Positions 48,419 to 60,549 are shown, numbered from the stretch's first letter. The stretch is 64,000 nucleotides of DNA from Sophora flavescens (GCA_030762895.1 CM061067.1:100628602-100692601), one strand, 5' to 3'. Translations and numbers: made by a program. The notes: generated by a model not told the origin, from the sequence alone.

Positions 48419-48977
48419 TGTTGTTCTGGGCAGATTAGAGGAAATTTTCATTCTCCACTGTTTTGTTGACATTTTTTCTGGTTGTGTTTCGTTATTATGG
48501 AGAACTAATTCCATTTGATTAGTCTACTGTAATCGATTTCCACCACACTTGAGGTTCTGTAATTCCTGTTTTGTTTGATTTTCCCTTTTTAATACTATAC
48601 CTTATATTTCTGTTTGCTTAATTCCGGAGTGTATAGTGTTGTGTTGATTTATTTCGGTGATGTTATGTTCATATATTGAATCGCGTTTGATTAATTCGCG
48701 TGTGTTCGTTCATGTTCGCTTAGTTCATGAGTACTTCACCCTGTTTGCTTAATTCGGGAATTAGGAACATATATCTCGTAGTAGTGATTTCGCTTGTTAA
48801 TTATTGCTACAACCGAAAGGGGATTAGAATCTGCTTAGGGCTTGGAATTTACATGAACCGATGATAGTTGGGAAATCGAGAACAGTAGATTAATCGTCTT
48901 TAGCTTATTTGATAATCCTTTAAACTGCTTTGTTTTCATTGCTCTATTTTTGCTTTGTTTTCCAATTGAATTTCAAT

Positions 48978-48982
48978 CCCCC

Positions 48983-49013
<31 letters not shown>

Positions 49014-49016
49014 AAA
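48978..49016. repeat. Homopolymer C26 then A13
   Basis: The matching place in the 3' LTR (62554-62588) has C21, T, C5, A8. Lengths may not be exact in an assembly. Confidence 0.9.
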
Positions 49017-49148
49017 CAAAACAAAACAAAACAGATTTTTGTGGTAAATAACAATTCAAGAGTCCTTGTGAGACGATACTCGAGTTGTCGCTTCCTAAAC
49101 TACATTTTTACAAACCGCTCGCTTTTTGGCGCGTGCACGACCAAAAAT

Positions 49149-49166
49149 TGACGCCGTTGCCAGGGA
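49149..49166 (+). other. Primer binding site of element E (tRNA-Asp, two mismatches)
   Basis: TGACGCCGTTGCCAGGGA, both differences G-to-A. Confidence 0.85.
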
Positions 49167-49253
49167 CTCTTGTTTGTTATTTTCGCATTTTTTCTTTCTT
49201 TCTTTTCATTTTTGTTTTGAATTAGTCTAGCTACTAGGTCTACTTGCCCTGAC

Positions 49254-50810
49254 TTGTGTGATTTTGATCCTGAAATTGAAAGAACACTACACACACACCG
49301 GAGAGCAATTCGGGCTAGCACTAGTGGTGATTCTAATTCTGAAACTGTTTTTGATAATATGGGTGACCAAAGGACATTAAGACAGCTTGCTGCCCCTGAT
49401 GTTAATTATAATGGCTTGTGTATTGAATATGATGGTACTGTTACTCCCTTTGAATTAAAATCTGGTTTAATCCATTTGTTGCCAAGGTTTAGTGGTCTTG
49501 CAGGTGAGGATCCACATAAGCATCTGAAGGAATTCCAGGTTGTCTGCTCCACACCCTTGAGACCAGAGGGAATAGTTGAGGATCACATCGAGCTGAGAGC
49601 CTTCCCGTTTTCACTACAGGGAGTTGCAAAGGATTGGTTGTACTATCTTGAGCCAAGCTCTGTTACCACCTGGAACGATTTGAAGAAGCTCTTCTTAGAG
49701 AGATATTTCCCTGCCTCCAGAGCTTCATCAATCAGGAAGGAAATATGTGGCATCAGACAAGGCAATGAGTCATTGGCTGAGTATTGGGAGAGATTCAAGC
49801 AGTTGGTATCCAGTTGCCCTCAGCATCAGATTTCCGAGCAGCTCCTTATTCAGTATTTTTATGAGGGGTTACTATCGATGGATAGAAATATTTTGGATGC
49901 TGCTAGTAGGGGAGCACTTGTTGATAAGACTCCGGCTGCTGCCAAGCAATTGATTGAAAATATGTCAATGAACTCCCAGCAGTTTACAACCAGGAGAAAT
50001 TCTGTTGAGACAAGGGGTGTGAATGAGGTCCATAGCTCTTCTTCCAACCAGGCCCTTGAGAATATAATTGATGAGATCACTTCTTTGGTGAAGCAATTGG
50101 CAATGGATAAGGTTCAGCCGGCAAGGTTGTGTGGCATGTGCAGTTCTCATGAGCACCCGTATGATGCATGCCCCATTCTGAAAGAAGGGTCAGTTACTGA
50201 TTTGTCTCGAGCTTATGCAGTCCATCCTTACAATCAAGGCAATAATCAGAACCGGTACAACACTCCTGACCTCTCCACAAATAAGTACCACCCCAACTGG
50301 AGGAATCATCCTAACCTTCGGTATGGGAACTCATCCCAACAACAACCGATGGCACCACCACAGAATCCTCCTCAAGTGACTACTTCTGCACCTTTTGGAC
50401 CTTCACTAGAGGACATGTTCAAGCAAATCACTTCACAAATAACTGCACAAATAAATGCAGAGGTTGGACAGTTCCAGGCCTCACAGGCACAGTTTCAGCA
50501 GCAAACAGATGCTAGCATTCACAATTTGCAGACACAATTTGGACAATCTCAACAGCGAACGGATGCTAGCATTGAAGCATTGCACACACAGATTGGATAG
50601 CTTGCCACATCCATAAATAACATACAGCAAGCTCAAGGATCAAACCAACTACCTGCACAAACAGTGATGAATCCCAATGTCTCCAATCCTAATGTGAGTG
50701 CCATTTCTTTGAGATCTGGAAAAGATGTCGAGGCAGCCTCTGAAAAAAATGAAGAAACTATTGAGGTAACTCCTGAGCCTTCAGTTGATGTTGAAGCTGA
50801 GAAAGTGTAA
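49254..50810 (+). pseudogene. Athila-type gag (element E)
   Basis: Starts near DFDPEIERT, the Athila gag opening, then the gag core (LPRFSGLAGEDPHKHLKEFQ, AFPFSLQGVAKDWLYYLEP, LKKLFLERYFPASRASSIRK, ESLAEYWERFKQLVSSCPQH). A short-spaced CC-H-C knuckle follows (CGMCSSHEHPYDAC), then NNQNRYNT and Q-rich repeats (QQRTDASI). Stops: TAG 50598-50600 and TAA 50808-50810, both in the frame that continues into protease. It would form the virus-like particle. Confidence 0.92.
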
Positions 50811-52064
50811 GTGCCGCCAATACCCTTCCCACAAAGAGTGCAGAAAAATAAGAAGATTGGTGGGGAAGACAAGGAGAGGGAAATTTTAGATGTGTTCAGA
50901 AAGGTGGCAGTAAATATTCCCCTTTTGGATGTGATTAAGCAGGTGCCCAAATATGCTATGTTCCTGAAGGATTTATGCACCCACAAGAGGAGGTTGAAGG
51001 GTAATGAGAGAGTTAATCTAGGGCGAAATGTTTCAGCCCTCATTCAGCCTAAGTCTGCACTTGAAAGGGTTACTGTTTCAGCCCTCACTCAGGCACTACC
51101 ACAGAAGTGCAAGGATCCGGGTACTTTTTCTATTCCATGCATCATTGGGGACAGCAAATTCGAAAATTGCATGTTGGATTTGGGAGCCTCCATAAATGTC
51201 ATGCCCACCTCTGTTTTCAATAACCTTGATCTTGGTCCCTTGCAGCATACAGGTCTCACTATCCAATTGGCCAACAGGACCAGTGCTCGCCCCATAGGAA
51301 TGGTAGAAGATGTGCTGGTACAAGTTGATGAGTTGATCTTCCCTGCTGACTTCTACATCCTGGACATGGCAGGGGAAACAAATTCAAGTAGATCACCAAT
51401 CATCCTGGGCAGACCGTTCATGAAGACGACAAAGACTAAGATTGATGTTGATTATGGGACCATGTCCATGGAGTTTGGTGACATTGTGGCAAAGTTTAAC
51501 ATCTTCGATGCTATGAAGCATCCCTTGGAAGAGCACTCTGTTTTCCAAATAGAGTTGCTCTCTGAAGTTATTGATGACACCCATGAGGACTTGGTTTCTA
51601 ATTTTCCATTTGTTTCTGGCTTTGATGATATTTATTCATGTACTGATTGTACTAACACTAACCCTTGTGCTGTTTGTGCTGAGTTCCTTGATTCTAATTT
51701 GCAGGGTGATAGTGTGAGTGAAGCTGTCTGTTCAGCTGAAGTTCTTAACATCATGGCTGCCCCAAATATACCATCCATTGAGCAGCCACCCTCATTAGAG
51801 CTCAAGCCACTTCCTGGGAACCTGAAGTATGCTTACTTGGAGACGAATGAAAAACTTCTAGTCATTATTTCCTCCAACCTTGACTCTGACCAGGAAGTTA
51901 AGCTCTTGGAGGTTCTGAAGAAGCACAAGAAGGCGATTGGGTGGACCTTGGCTGACATCCCAGGAATTAGCCCCTCCAGATGTATGCATAGAATTCTGTT
52001 GGAGGCAGCCCCAAAGGCGGCTCAATCCATTGATTCTGGATGTTGTGAAGAAGGAGGTGACTAA
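50811..52064 (+). pseudogene. Protease and pre-RT linker (element E)
   Basis: Same frame as gag. Has KYAMFLKDLCTHKRRLKG, then CKDPGTFSIPCIIG, DLGASINVMP (active-site D-L-G) and PIILGRPFMKTTKTKIDVD. The linker has a Cys-rich patch (CTDCTNTNPCAVCAEF), matched in B, then LELKPLPGNLKYAYL and the start of RT (AIGWTLADIPGISPSRCMHRI). A frameshift near 52005-52020 ends this frame. Confidence 0.92.
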
Positions 52065-53670
52065 ACTTCTACATATGGGTATCATATACCCCATCTCTGA
52101 TAGTACTTGGGTAAGTCCAGTGCAAGTTGTACCCAAGAAGTCCGGCCTCACAGTGGTAAGAAATGATAACAATGAGCTTGTACCCACTAGAGTTCAGAAT
52201 AGCTGGCGAGTATGTATTGATTATAGGAAGTTGAACCAGGCCACTCGAAAGGATCACTTTTCTTTGTCGTTCATCGATCAGATGCTCGAACGGCTGGCTG
52301 TTAAATCTCATTAGTGTTTCCTTGATGGCTTTTCCGGTTACTTCCAGATCCACATTGCACCAGAGGATCAGGAAAAGACCACTTTCACGTGCCCCTTCGG
52401 CACGTTTGCTTACAGGAGGATGCCATTTGGCCTTTGTAATGCTCCTGGCACTTTCCAAAGATGCATGCTTAGCATTTTTACTGAATTTATTGAAAATTGC
52501 ATGGAAGTGTTCATGGATGATTTCACTGTATATGGTTCCTCATTTGATGCATGCTTGCATAGTCTGAATTTGGTTCTAGAAAGATGCATTGAAACGGACC
52601 TAGTTTTGAACTATGAAAAGTGTCACTTTATGGTTGAACAGGGGATTGTTCTGGGGCATGTTATTTCTAAAGAGGGTATTTCAGTAGATCCTGCTAAAAT
52701 TGATGTGATTTCTACATTGCCTTATCCATCTTGCATTCGCGAGATTCTTTCTTTTCTTGGTCATGCAGGTTTCTACAGGCGCTTCATTAAGGACTTCAGC
52801 AAGATAGCCCTTCCTTTGTCAAACTTGCTGAAGAATGATGCCATGTTCCACTTTGATGACAACTGCAAGAAGGCATTTGACTACCTGAAAAGGGCATTGA
52901 CCTCTACCCCCATCATCCAGCCCCCTGACTGGACCCACCCTTTTGAACTCATGTGTGATGCTTCTAACTATGCTGTAGGAGCGGTCCTGGCACAAAGGGT
53001 GGGCAAGGCTGCCCATGTCATTCATTATGCTTCTAGGACTTTAGATGCTGCACAATCTAATTACACCACCACTGAAAAGGAACTTCTAGCTGTTGTTTTT
53101 GCCCTTGATAAATTTAGGTCATATTTGCTAGGTTCCAAGGTTATTGTTTTCACTGACCATGCAGCTCTGAAATACCTGTTGAAGAAACCAGAAGCGAAGC
53201 CGAGATTGATTCGGTGGATGCTGTTGCTCCAAGAGTTTAATGTGGAGATAAAAGACAAGAGTGGAGGTGAAAATTTAGTAGTTGAGCACTTGAGCAGAAT
53301 AGCAAGGGATGAGGATCCTTGTCCCATCCAAGATGATTTTCCTGATGAACAGCTTCTACATCTGCATGGGGTAACTCCTTGGTTTGCTAACATAGTTAAC
53401 TATCTTGTTGCTGGTGTTTTTCCTGCAGGTTCAAGTAGATCCAAGACCCACAAACTCAAGAGTGATTCCAAGTACTATGTTTGGGATGATATGTACCTTT
53501 GGAAGTTTTGCAGTGATCAGGTGATTCGGAGGTGTGTCCCTGACTATGAGTTCGAGTCAATTTTGCACTTTTCTCATGCCTCTCAAGTAGGGGGACACTT
53601 TGGGCCACAGAGGACGGCAAGAAAAGTCCTAGATTCTGGGTTCTACTGGCCCACCAATTTAGAGATGCCT
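52020..53670 (+). pseudogene. Reverse transcriptase, RNase H and integrase zinc region (element E)
   Basis: Gypsy RT: VVKKEVTKLLHMGIIYPISD, WRVCIDYRKLNQATRKDHF, then a TAG at 52312-52314, FLDGFSGYFQI, MPFGLCNAPGTFQRCM and the active-site FMDD at about 52510-52521. RNase H: FELMCDASNYAVGAVLAQR, TTEKELLAVVFALDKFRSYL, VFTDHAALKYL. The integrase HH part (HFSHASQVGGHFG) follows. A second frameshift near 53665 moves the CC part into the next frame. Confidence 0.93.
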
Positions 53671-54686
53671 ATGAGGTCTACCAGACTTGCAAGGAGTGTC
53701 AAACAGCAGGCACTGCCATCACTCATAGGAGTGAAATGCCTCCGCAGCCCATGCTTTTTTGTGAGGTGTTTGATGTGTGGGGAATTTACTTTATGGTTCC
53801 TTTCCCCGCATCTTTTGGTTTTCTATATATTCTTTTGGCTGTTGACTATGTTTCAAAGTGGGTGGAAGCTATCCCAACTAGGACTAACGATTCTAAAGTT
53901 GTTTCAAAATTTGTTAGGTCCAATATTTTTTGCAGGTTTGACATACCTCGAGCTATCATCAGTGACCAGGGCACTGACTTCTGCAACCGCACCATGGAAG
54001 CTCTACTCCGGAAGTATGGAGTTGTGCATAGAGTCTCCACTGCTTACCATCCCCAGACCAATGGCCAGACTGAGATATCAAACAGGGAGATCAAGCAGAT
54101 CTTAGAGAAAATGGTGCAGCCGAATAGGAAGGACTGGAGCCGCCGTCTAGAAGATGCACTGTGGGCTCAGAGGACCGCTTTCAAGACGCCAATAGGAATG
54201 TCCCCCTTTAGGCTTGTATTTGGTAAGGCATGTCATTTCCCTGTGGAAGTTGAGCACCGTGCGTATTGGGCGGTCAAGTGCTGTAATTTGGAAATGAAAA
54301 AAGCTGGTATTGAAAGAAAACTCCAATTACAGCAGCTTGAGGAGCTTAGGCTAGAAGCCTATGAAAGCTCCCGGATTTATAAAGAGAAAACCAAGAATTT
54401 GCATGATAGGATGATTGCTAGAAAAGAATTTTCTGTGGGCCAACAGGTCTTACTGTTTAACTCCCGCCTGAAAGTGATGGCTGGGAAACTTAGGTCCAAG
54501 TGGATTGGGCCATTTGTTGTTACTAATGTTTTTCCTTATGGTGCAGTAGAGATTAAAAGTGCAGGTAGCAACAAGGCCATCAAGGTTAACGGGCAGAGGC
54601 TAAAGCTATTCCATGAGAGCTCGGTGCCCGAGGATGCTAATGTTGAGGAGCTCTCCTTGGAAGCTCCCACCTACACTTCCACTTGA
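53670..54686 (+). pseudogene. Integrase catalytic core and C-terminal domain (element E)
   Basis: The D-D-E core: the first Asp (VWGID in relatives) reads VWGIYFMVPFP, so D has become Y; the second Asp is in ISDQGTDFCN; the Glu is in NGQTEISNREIK. The C-terminal part has KWIGPFVVTNVFPYGAVEI, the Gypsy GPY/F module. Ends at a natural stop. With the first catalytic Asp replaced, this copy should not integrate DNA even if translated. Confidence 0.92.
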
Positions 54687-54738
54687 TTAGGGAACACACC
54701 TTCCTTTCCCTCACTCTGATTTTATAGTTATGTTGTTT

Positions 54739-54752
54739 CATTGGGGACAATG
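54739..54752 (+). other. Stem-loop H2, short form (element E)
   Basis: CATTG GGGA CAATG; outer bases that pair in family 1 do not all pair here. Confidence 0.6.
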
Positions 54753-56136
54753 TATGTTTTAAGTGTGGGGGAGGGAACCAATTGTAGCTTTGTTTTGTGT
54801 TTTGTCTTGTTTTTCTCTTAGCTCTTGAATAATTTGTGTGAGTCTTTGGTCGGTGAGCTTGATTGGTTTTGATTGATTTGGCACAGATTGATTGCATGAT
54901 TTATGTGATGATTCCCCCTAGGTTGAAAAATTTTTGTTTTTGAAAAGTGATCCCCATGAATTTTTTTTTTTGAAAACTGAACTTTGAGATATTTTGTTGT
55001 GATGGCATGATTTATGATAAGTTTGAGGTGAAGGGATGCACACACTAGGGATTGAATCTCGGTCAAACAATTTGCAAAAATTTCCAGGCGAGGATTTGAG
55101 CCTCCAACATGTTTTTTAACTGTGAGAATCACTTTCAAGTTGCACTTTCCCGAATTTGCTTGAATCTCTTCATGGTTTGCATGTCTATGTGTTTGCATCA
55201 GATGATTTAGGCAGATTTTCTTTGTAAATAACCACTTGGCCTGAAAAGAACCAATTCCTAATGCATGTTCCCTAGTTAGCCCTTTGAGCCTAATTAGCCT
55301 ATTAATTCTTGATGACCTTATGTTATGAGCCTAAAATCTGAAAAAAAAAACCATGTTAACCCGATCTTAGGATTAGGAGAGCATGGATGGTTAGCAAGAG
55401 AATGGTTGCAAGAAACTAAGTTTGGGGTGACTACAAGGATGTGACATGTCATTCTGGGGTGAGAAAAAGAAAAAGAAAAAATATAATAAAAAGGTTGGAG
55501 CCAAAAGCAGAAAAAAAAAGAAAAAAAATAAAAATAATAAAAATAAAAAGAGCAAAAATGTCAAAAAGGGTATTAAAGAAAAAGGTTGTAGTCACCCAAA
55601 GCATAAAGAAAAATGGAAAAAGGAATTGAGTGGAAATTCAAAGTGCAAAATGTTCATGCTCTCTTAATTCCTAGGACTTCAGTCCAGTACCTTTGTAAAT
55701 CCTAGCCTTAGCCAGGCCCCATTACAACCTTAAAAGACCTTTTGATGTTGCATGCATGTTTTTCGTGGGAACCTTGATTGAGATGAAAATCAAATTCATG
55801 GGAAATGTTCTTGAAAGGTGAATTGAGTGAAATGTTGATAACCTAGACAAACTGAGCGATTGAGTGAAACACTAAATGCCCTTGTGAGGAAGGCGATTGT
55901 TTGAATTTGGTGATCTCCCTCTTGTGTGTAACTTGGATATCTTGCTTAGATTAATGATTGCTTGAATGATGAAATTCTCAAATGTTTAGAGTGAATGCAT
56001 GTGGGGATTGCTTTGTTTGAAAGGGAGGAACATTGAAGGAAAAATTATTTTGATGAATTGCTTGAAATTTGTGCAAAGTTGATTGAATCTTTTAAGCTTG
56101 CCATGTCTTGAGTCTTTTTGAGTTTTTGAGTTTTAG

Positions 56137-56156
56137 TTTGCTTGGGGACAAGCAAA
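56137..56156 (+). other. Stem-loop H3 beside the polypurine tract (element E)
   Basis: TTTGCTTG / CAAGCAAA, loop GGGA, 19 nt before the 3' LTR. Confidence 0.78.
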
Positions 56157-56175
56157 GTTTAAGTTTGGGGTATTT

Positions 56176-56842
56176 TGATCAGCCTCTGGATCATCTAGTT
56201 TTATGGCAAGTATGATCGTGGTTTTGTGCTATTTATATATCGTTTTCGCCCAAATTAGACTTGATTGTCTTCAAGCAGCATTCTGAGTCGTTTAACTAGT
56301 TTTAGGTTAATTTAGCCAGTTTTGAGTCCAATAAAACACTTATGGCTATTTCATTGTTTTCAGGTTAAGTTTGAAGTCAAGGGAATGAAGAAACAGGGGA
56401 AATTCCAATCCTGGAGGTGTTCGCCCCGCGAGTGTCTATTCGCCTCGCGAACCTGAGAGCAGCCTGAACAGCAGAAAGTCCTCCTCTCTGTCTCGCCCCG
56501 CGAATCCAATACTCACCTCGCGACCCTGAAGGCTAATTGTTCCAGAAAAATGCAGACCTTTCTGTGTCGCCTCGCGAGTAGGAAGACCATAAGCCATCAC
56601 GCGCAGGCCCTGACACTCATCACGGGCGTAATAAGAAGACTCTTCAATTGCTCGCCTCGCGAGCCATTCTTCGCCTCGCGAGAAGTCCAAACGTTTCATA
56701 TTTCTTCATAAGATTCGCCTCGCGAGTGAGTGTTCGCCTTGCGAGTGGGCACAGTTCCTGAATGTTATAAATTGTTGTTCTGGGCAGATTAAAGGAACTT
56801 TTAATTCTCCACTGTTTTGTTTACATTTTTTCTAGTTGTGTT
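56176..56842 (+). repeat. 3' LTR of element E, first part
   Basis: TGATCAGCC...; interrupted by element F after GTGTT. Continues at 62062. CG motifs at about 56420-56750 (one pair reduced relative to the 5' LTR). Confidence 0.92.
56838..56842. repeat. Target site duplication GTGTT (element F, left)
   Basis: Exact copy at 62057-62061. Confidence 0.93.
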
Positions 56843-58210
56843 TGTTGGACGAATCTGGGCAAGTATACCCAGTCGTGCAAGTAATACGGTGGTAAGACCG
56901 GTTTATCGTATCCACGGGGATTGGATGTCAAGTACCAATTCGCAAGCTCGGCAACTATCTAGACTAAACTATTTATCAAGAGAAATTAAAACAAGCAAAA
57001 GAAAAGAAATAAAATATTTTTGTCTTTTGGGGGACTTTTGACAAACACTTGGCGTGCAGAAAGGATATGTTGGGACTAGACTTCACCAAACCTCTAACTC
57101 ATTTACTATCAGGACTAGATACCTCCCATTCATGCTTCAGATATTAAAATCAATCCACTAAACTACTCAAACCCCGATTCCTCGGATGGCAAGAGCCTAA
57201 ATCCACTAATAGACCATAATTCCTTAGGTGGCCTAGATTAATGAATTTGCATTAAGATTAGGGATTACGCGATTACTAATAAACCTAGTTCCATTCCTAG
57301 ATACAAGGCTTACTAGGTGATTAAATTCAATTCCGGTTATGATACGAACGTTCCCATTGCATACCAAAACACAAATCAAGTCATGAGGGTGCTAGCCACA
57401 ACAAGCATTAAGCACAGAAAAATAACCACTAATACGAAGACATGAACATAGATTAATCAGTCAAGATAAATACATAAACATAAGTTTGATTACATCTAAT
57501 CCCAACACAGGGATTTAACTACTCATAAAACAAAGAAAACCAAACCAGAGAAATAGGAAGGAAGAGGAGTGGAGAGGCTCCATGTGAGCTTTCCTTCTTC
57601 TTCAAAGCAATCCCTCTTGGCTCCCTTCTAGGGTTGAAACCCTAGCCCAGCTGCAGCCTCCAAATGCCTTCAAATGGACCCCAAAAACTCTCCAGTTCTG
57701 TCTGCTGCGTTCTTATTTATAGGTCTGCTGCGCGTCACGACCGTGATGGCCATCACGGGCTGGCCGTGACGCGTTCTGTCCAAGGCGTGTTTGCACAAAA
57801 TGAAGTCTCGCGAGGCGAGCTAGGTTTCGCGTCGCGAAATCCTAATTTTCTGGTTGGTCACGGCCGTGATGTCTATTACGGGCAGGCCGTGACAGCCTCT
57901 GACTTTTGCCTTCTGCTCTGCTTGATCACGACCATGATGGCCATCACGGCCTGGCCGTGATGGCCATCACGGCCTGGCCGTGATGGGCTCTGTTTGCCTC
58001 ATATTCTTCACTTTTCAAGCTCTATTTCATCCAAGCTCCACCATGGCTGATTTTGATCATTTTTACATTGAATTCCTGCAAAACAACACCAAGAAACCGC
58101 TTCACCCGTTCCAAGGGAAAATCTAACTAAAATCAACTAAAGAATGCCTAATCTATATGAAAAATGCATGCAAATATGTACATGAAACATCATGTAAAAT
58201 CACACTATCA
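56843..58210 (-). repeat. 3' LTR of element F (1368 bp)
   Basis: Differs in length from its partner mainly by a tandem copy of GGCCATCACGGCCTGGCCGT near 57938-57983. TATA-like stretch (reverse strand) at 57716-57721. Confidence 0.94.
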
Positions 58211-58231
58211 AATCACCCCAAGCTTATTCAA

Positions 58232-58249
58232 TTGCTTGTCCTCAAGCAA
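58232..58249 (-). other. Stem-loop H3 (element F)
   Basis: TTGCTTG / CAAGCAA, 4-nt loop, 21 nt from the LTR. Confidence 0.77.
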
Positions 58250-59524
58250 TCACTAAGGCCAGAAGAATAAACAGAACATTGATAGTGAACTAAGAACCTG
58301 AGTAAATGATCCAAGTAATAGGCAATTCAAACAATTCAGCAAGAGACAATCAATTCAAGTCCAAGTAGAGGCTTAGGTTCCTTAGACTCATGTTCTCACT
58401 GATTTGGGCACTCTTTCTCACCTGAAGCTCACCTCAAGCTTGTTCATATGCTTGGCTATCTTCCTCACCTCACTGAAGTGTTTAGGGGAATAACACAATT
58501 CGCTCAATTTTCCTCAAGGAATTAATCCTACCATAGGCTTGACTATCAACCAAATCTCTACTTTATTAATGAAAACAATTAAGAATCAAGAGGTCTTTAC
58601 TTCGGTTGTAACGTGGCCATGGGATTAATCGTTAGGTGGGGATAACAAGAAAAGGACATTTCAAAAGGCTACATAAACATCAAGCATTGCAAACATGACC
58701 TTCTAAAATACCTTCTTGGGTTTTCGATTTATTTTTCCACCTTTCTTTTCTTTCTTTTTCTTTTCATTTGTCTTTTTTTTTGTCATCCCCTTCTCTATTT
58801 TTTTTTTATTTTTTTTTCTTTTCTTTTTCTTTTATTTTGCTTGGAGAAGGGGAGATTTTTTTCAACTCAAGAGAATTATTTTTTTTCTGATTCTTTTCCC
58901 AAACTTTCAACTACCTTTTTCACCCTTTTGTAATACTTTAGAAGGTCCCTTATCAAACATATTTATCAAAACATTTCAGGGTACCAATAAAAGCATTTTT
59001 ATTCTTTCAGGCTCAAAATTGGGCAACTAAGGGGTAGCATTTCATCATTCCAAGCTCAGAAGGCCAGAAAAATACCTATTGCATCAATCATTTTCAAAAA
59101 TGTTTTCAAAAATTTTTAAGCTTCAAAATGGTTTTAAGTCAAGTTCTAGAGAAAACAAACCAAGGGGAATAACCACTCTAACACAAAGAATGGGGTATAT
59201 TTAGTGAGTACCCCTTTTTGGCTCAAAATCTCACATTTGTAGCAGTTCAACAATCAATGAGAACACAAATCCTCAGAACCATATGCTAATTATCAACTAT
59301 CCAAGATTATCTCAAACATTTTCATTTGCAGCCATATCACAAGAATAACAAATTGGGTTCAACAATTCACTATCACAAATTATCGGCACTTAGTTCTCAC
59401 AATTGGATGCAAATTTCAGACAAGGGCAATCTAATAATGTGATCATGCAAAACTATCATGCAAGACTATATGAATGCAACATGCAAGATGCAAATGCAAA
59501 ATACCCCTACCCCAAGCTTAAGAA

Positions 59525-59546
59525 TTTACATTGTCCCCAATGTAAA
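59525..59546 (-). other. Stem-loop H2 (element F)
   Basis: TTTACATTG / CAATGTAAA, 4-nt loop. Confidence 0.77.
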
Positions 59547-59744
59547 CAATCAAGTTGGAGAAAGGAAAAAAAATTATAAAATAAAACAAAAAAATGGAAC
59601 GACTTACCGATGCGGTAGCGGGTGTTGACTTTCATTTCAGTCAGAAACTGCTTCATGAAAATTGGGTTGCTTTTTCTTGTCTTCTTGCTCTTCCCTCCTT
59701 CCTTATTACCCTGGAATCACTTGGCAATTTTATTAGTAAAAGAA

Positions 59745-59776
59745 AACTCTTGATCTTCTCAAATTATTCAAGAGTT
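59745..59776 (-). other. Stem-loop H1 (element F)
   Basis: AACTCTTGA / TCAAGAGTT, 14-nt loop. Confidence 0.67.
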
Positions 59777-59895
59777 TAAAATCAAAAACACAATTAACTA
59801 AAGAAAACGGAAAAAGGAAAAGGAAAAGAAAAATTTGGGTTGCCTCCCAATGAGCGCTTCTTTAATGTCACTAGCTTGACTTATTAAAAGGTATC

Positions 59896-60549
59896 CTAGG
59901 ATCCTCCTCCCGGATCAAATGGAAATTGGGGTGGTGATTGCAACAGTAATATAACTTTATTCTCAATTCCACCCAGCCATTGGGTGAAATATCCATTGAC
60001 CTTTGCAACCATAATAATGCACTTACTTCCTAGCGGGTCAAATGGCATTTTCACCAGGAAGTTTGAAAAACATGGTGAAGGGACTAGTTTACCAATGTCC
60101 ACACATGCATGCAAGCCGACATATTTGTCCAATGCAGAAAAATCAAACTGCTCAGCAAGCATGGTGGAATCCCCTACCACTTCGTCTTCATCTTGAACTA
60201 TCCCCCAAACCAGATTTTCCTCAAATTGGGCTTCATGTGACTCTTGTACTAACTGTTGGCAAATCTCCTCAACGTGCGTTTTGAAGTTCTGCTTCACAGC
60301 TTCGATACTCTCACAATTTGCTCTTGCCTTGGCCTCAGAGGCGGATAGCTCTTGGGAATACTGTTCTAGAGCAGCTTTCAACGATATTTGCTCCTTCCAT
60401 TCCCATTCCTCCTCATGCTTCATTATCACACTATAAGCTTGTGCATGAGGGCAGTGACGTCCCCAGAGCCCGTAGTCTCCCAAGACTACATTGGGCCCAA
60501 AGTGGTATTTTGTAACACCATCCAAGGTGGGAAAGTAATAAGTCTCCAT
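59896..60549 (-). CDS. Conserved family-1 reading frame of unknown function (copy F), uninterrupted, about 217 aa
   Basis: Only uninterrupted copy in the window. Start chosen at 60549-60547 (METYYFP), the position aligning with A and C. Its N-terminal half differs: instead of the WEDNWCWEDYPEL region there is GRHCPHAQAYSVIMKHEEEWEWK and a helical, charged stretch (ALEQYSQELSASEAKARAN). The second half matches: QESHEAQFEENL, QDEDEVVGDS, LDKYVGLHACVDIGKL, FLVKMPFDPLGSKC, VNGYFTQWLGG. No signal peptide, membrane span, zinc finger or nuclease motif visible. It occupies the gag position. Possible roles (RNA binding, particle entry) are guesses. Confidence 0.75.
   Translation of the reverse strand: METYYFPTLDGVTKYHFGPNVVLGDYGLWGRHCPHAQAYSVIMKHEEEWEWKEQISLKAALEQYSQELSASEAKARANCESIEAVKQNFKTHVEEICQQLVQESHEAQFEENLVWGIVQDEDEVVGDSTMLAEQFDFSALDKYVGLHACVDIGKLVPSPCFSNFLVKMPFDPLGSKCIIMVAKVNGYFTQWLGGIENKVILLLQSPPQFPFDPGGGS

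Larger units (their letters stand above)
47805..49143 (+). repeat. 5' LTR of element E (1339 bp)
   Basis: TGATCAGC...GACCA. Contains a run of 26 C then 13 A at 48978-49016. Confidence 0.93.
54687..56175 (+). other. 3' noncoding region of element E
   Basis: Homologous to that of B. Contains a short H2-like stem (54739-54752, CATTG / CAATG with loop GGGA, followed by AAGTGTGGGGGAGG), a purine-rich tract at about 55459-55620 and H3. No envelope-like frame found. Confidence 0.85.
58211..59895 (-). other. 3' noncoding region of element F
   Basis: Matches A, C and D. Window T/C run (element purine tract) at about 58727-58848. No coding frame; H1-H3 listed separately. Confidence 0.87.

Noticed and set aside
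54687..56175. Envelope-like gene after pol in element E
   Set aside because: Many Athila elements have one, but no frame above noise and no signal or membrane segment is seen here.
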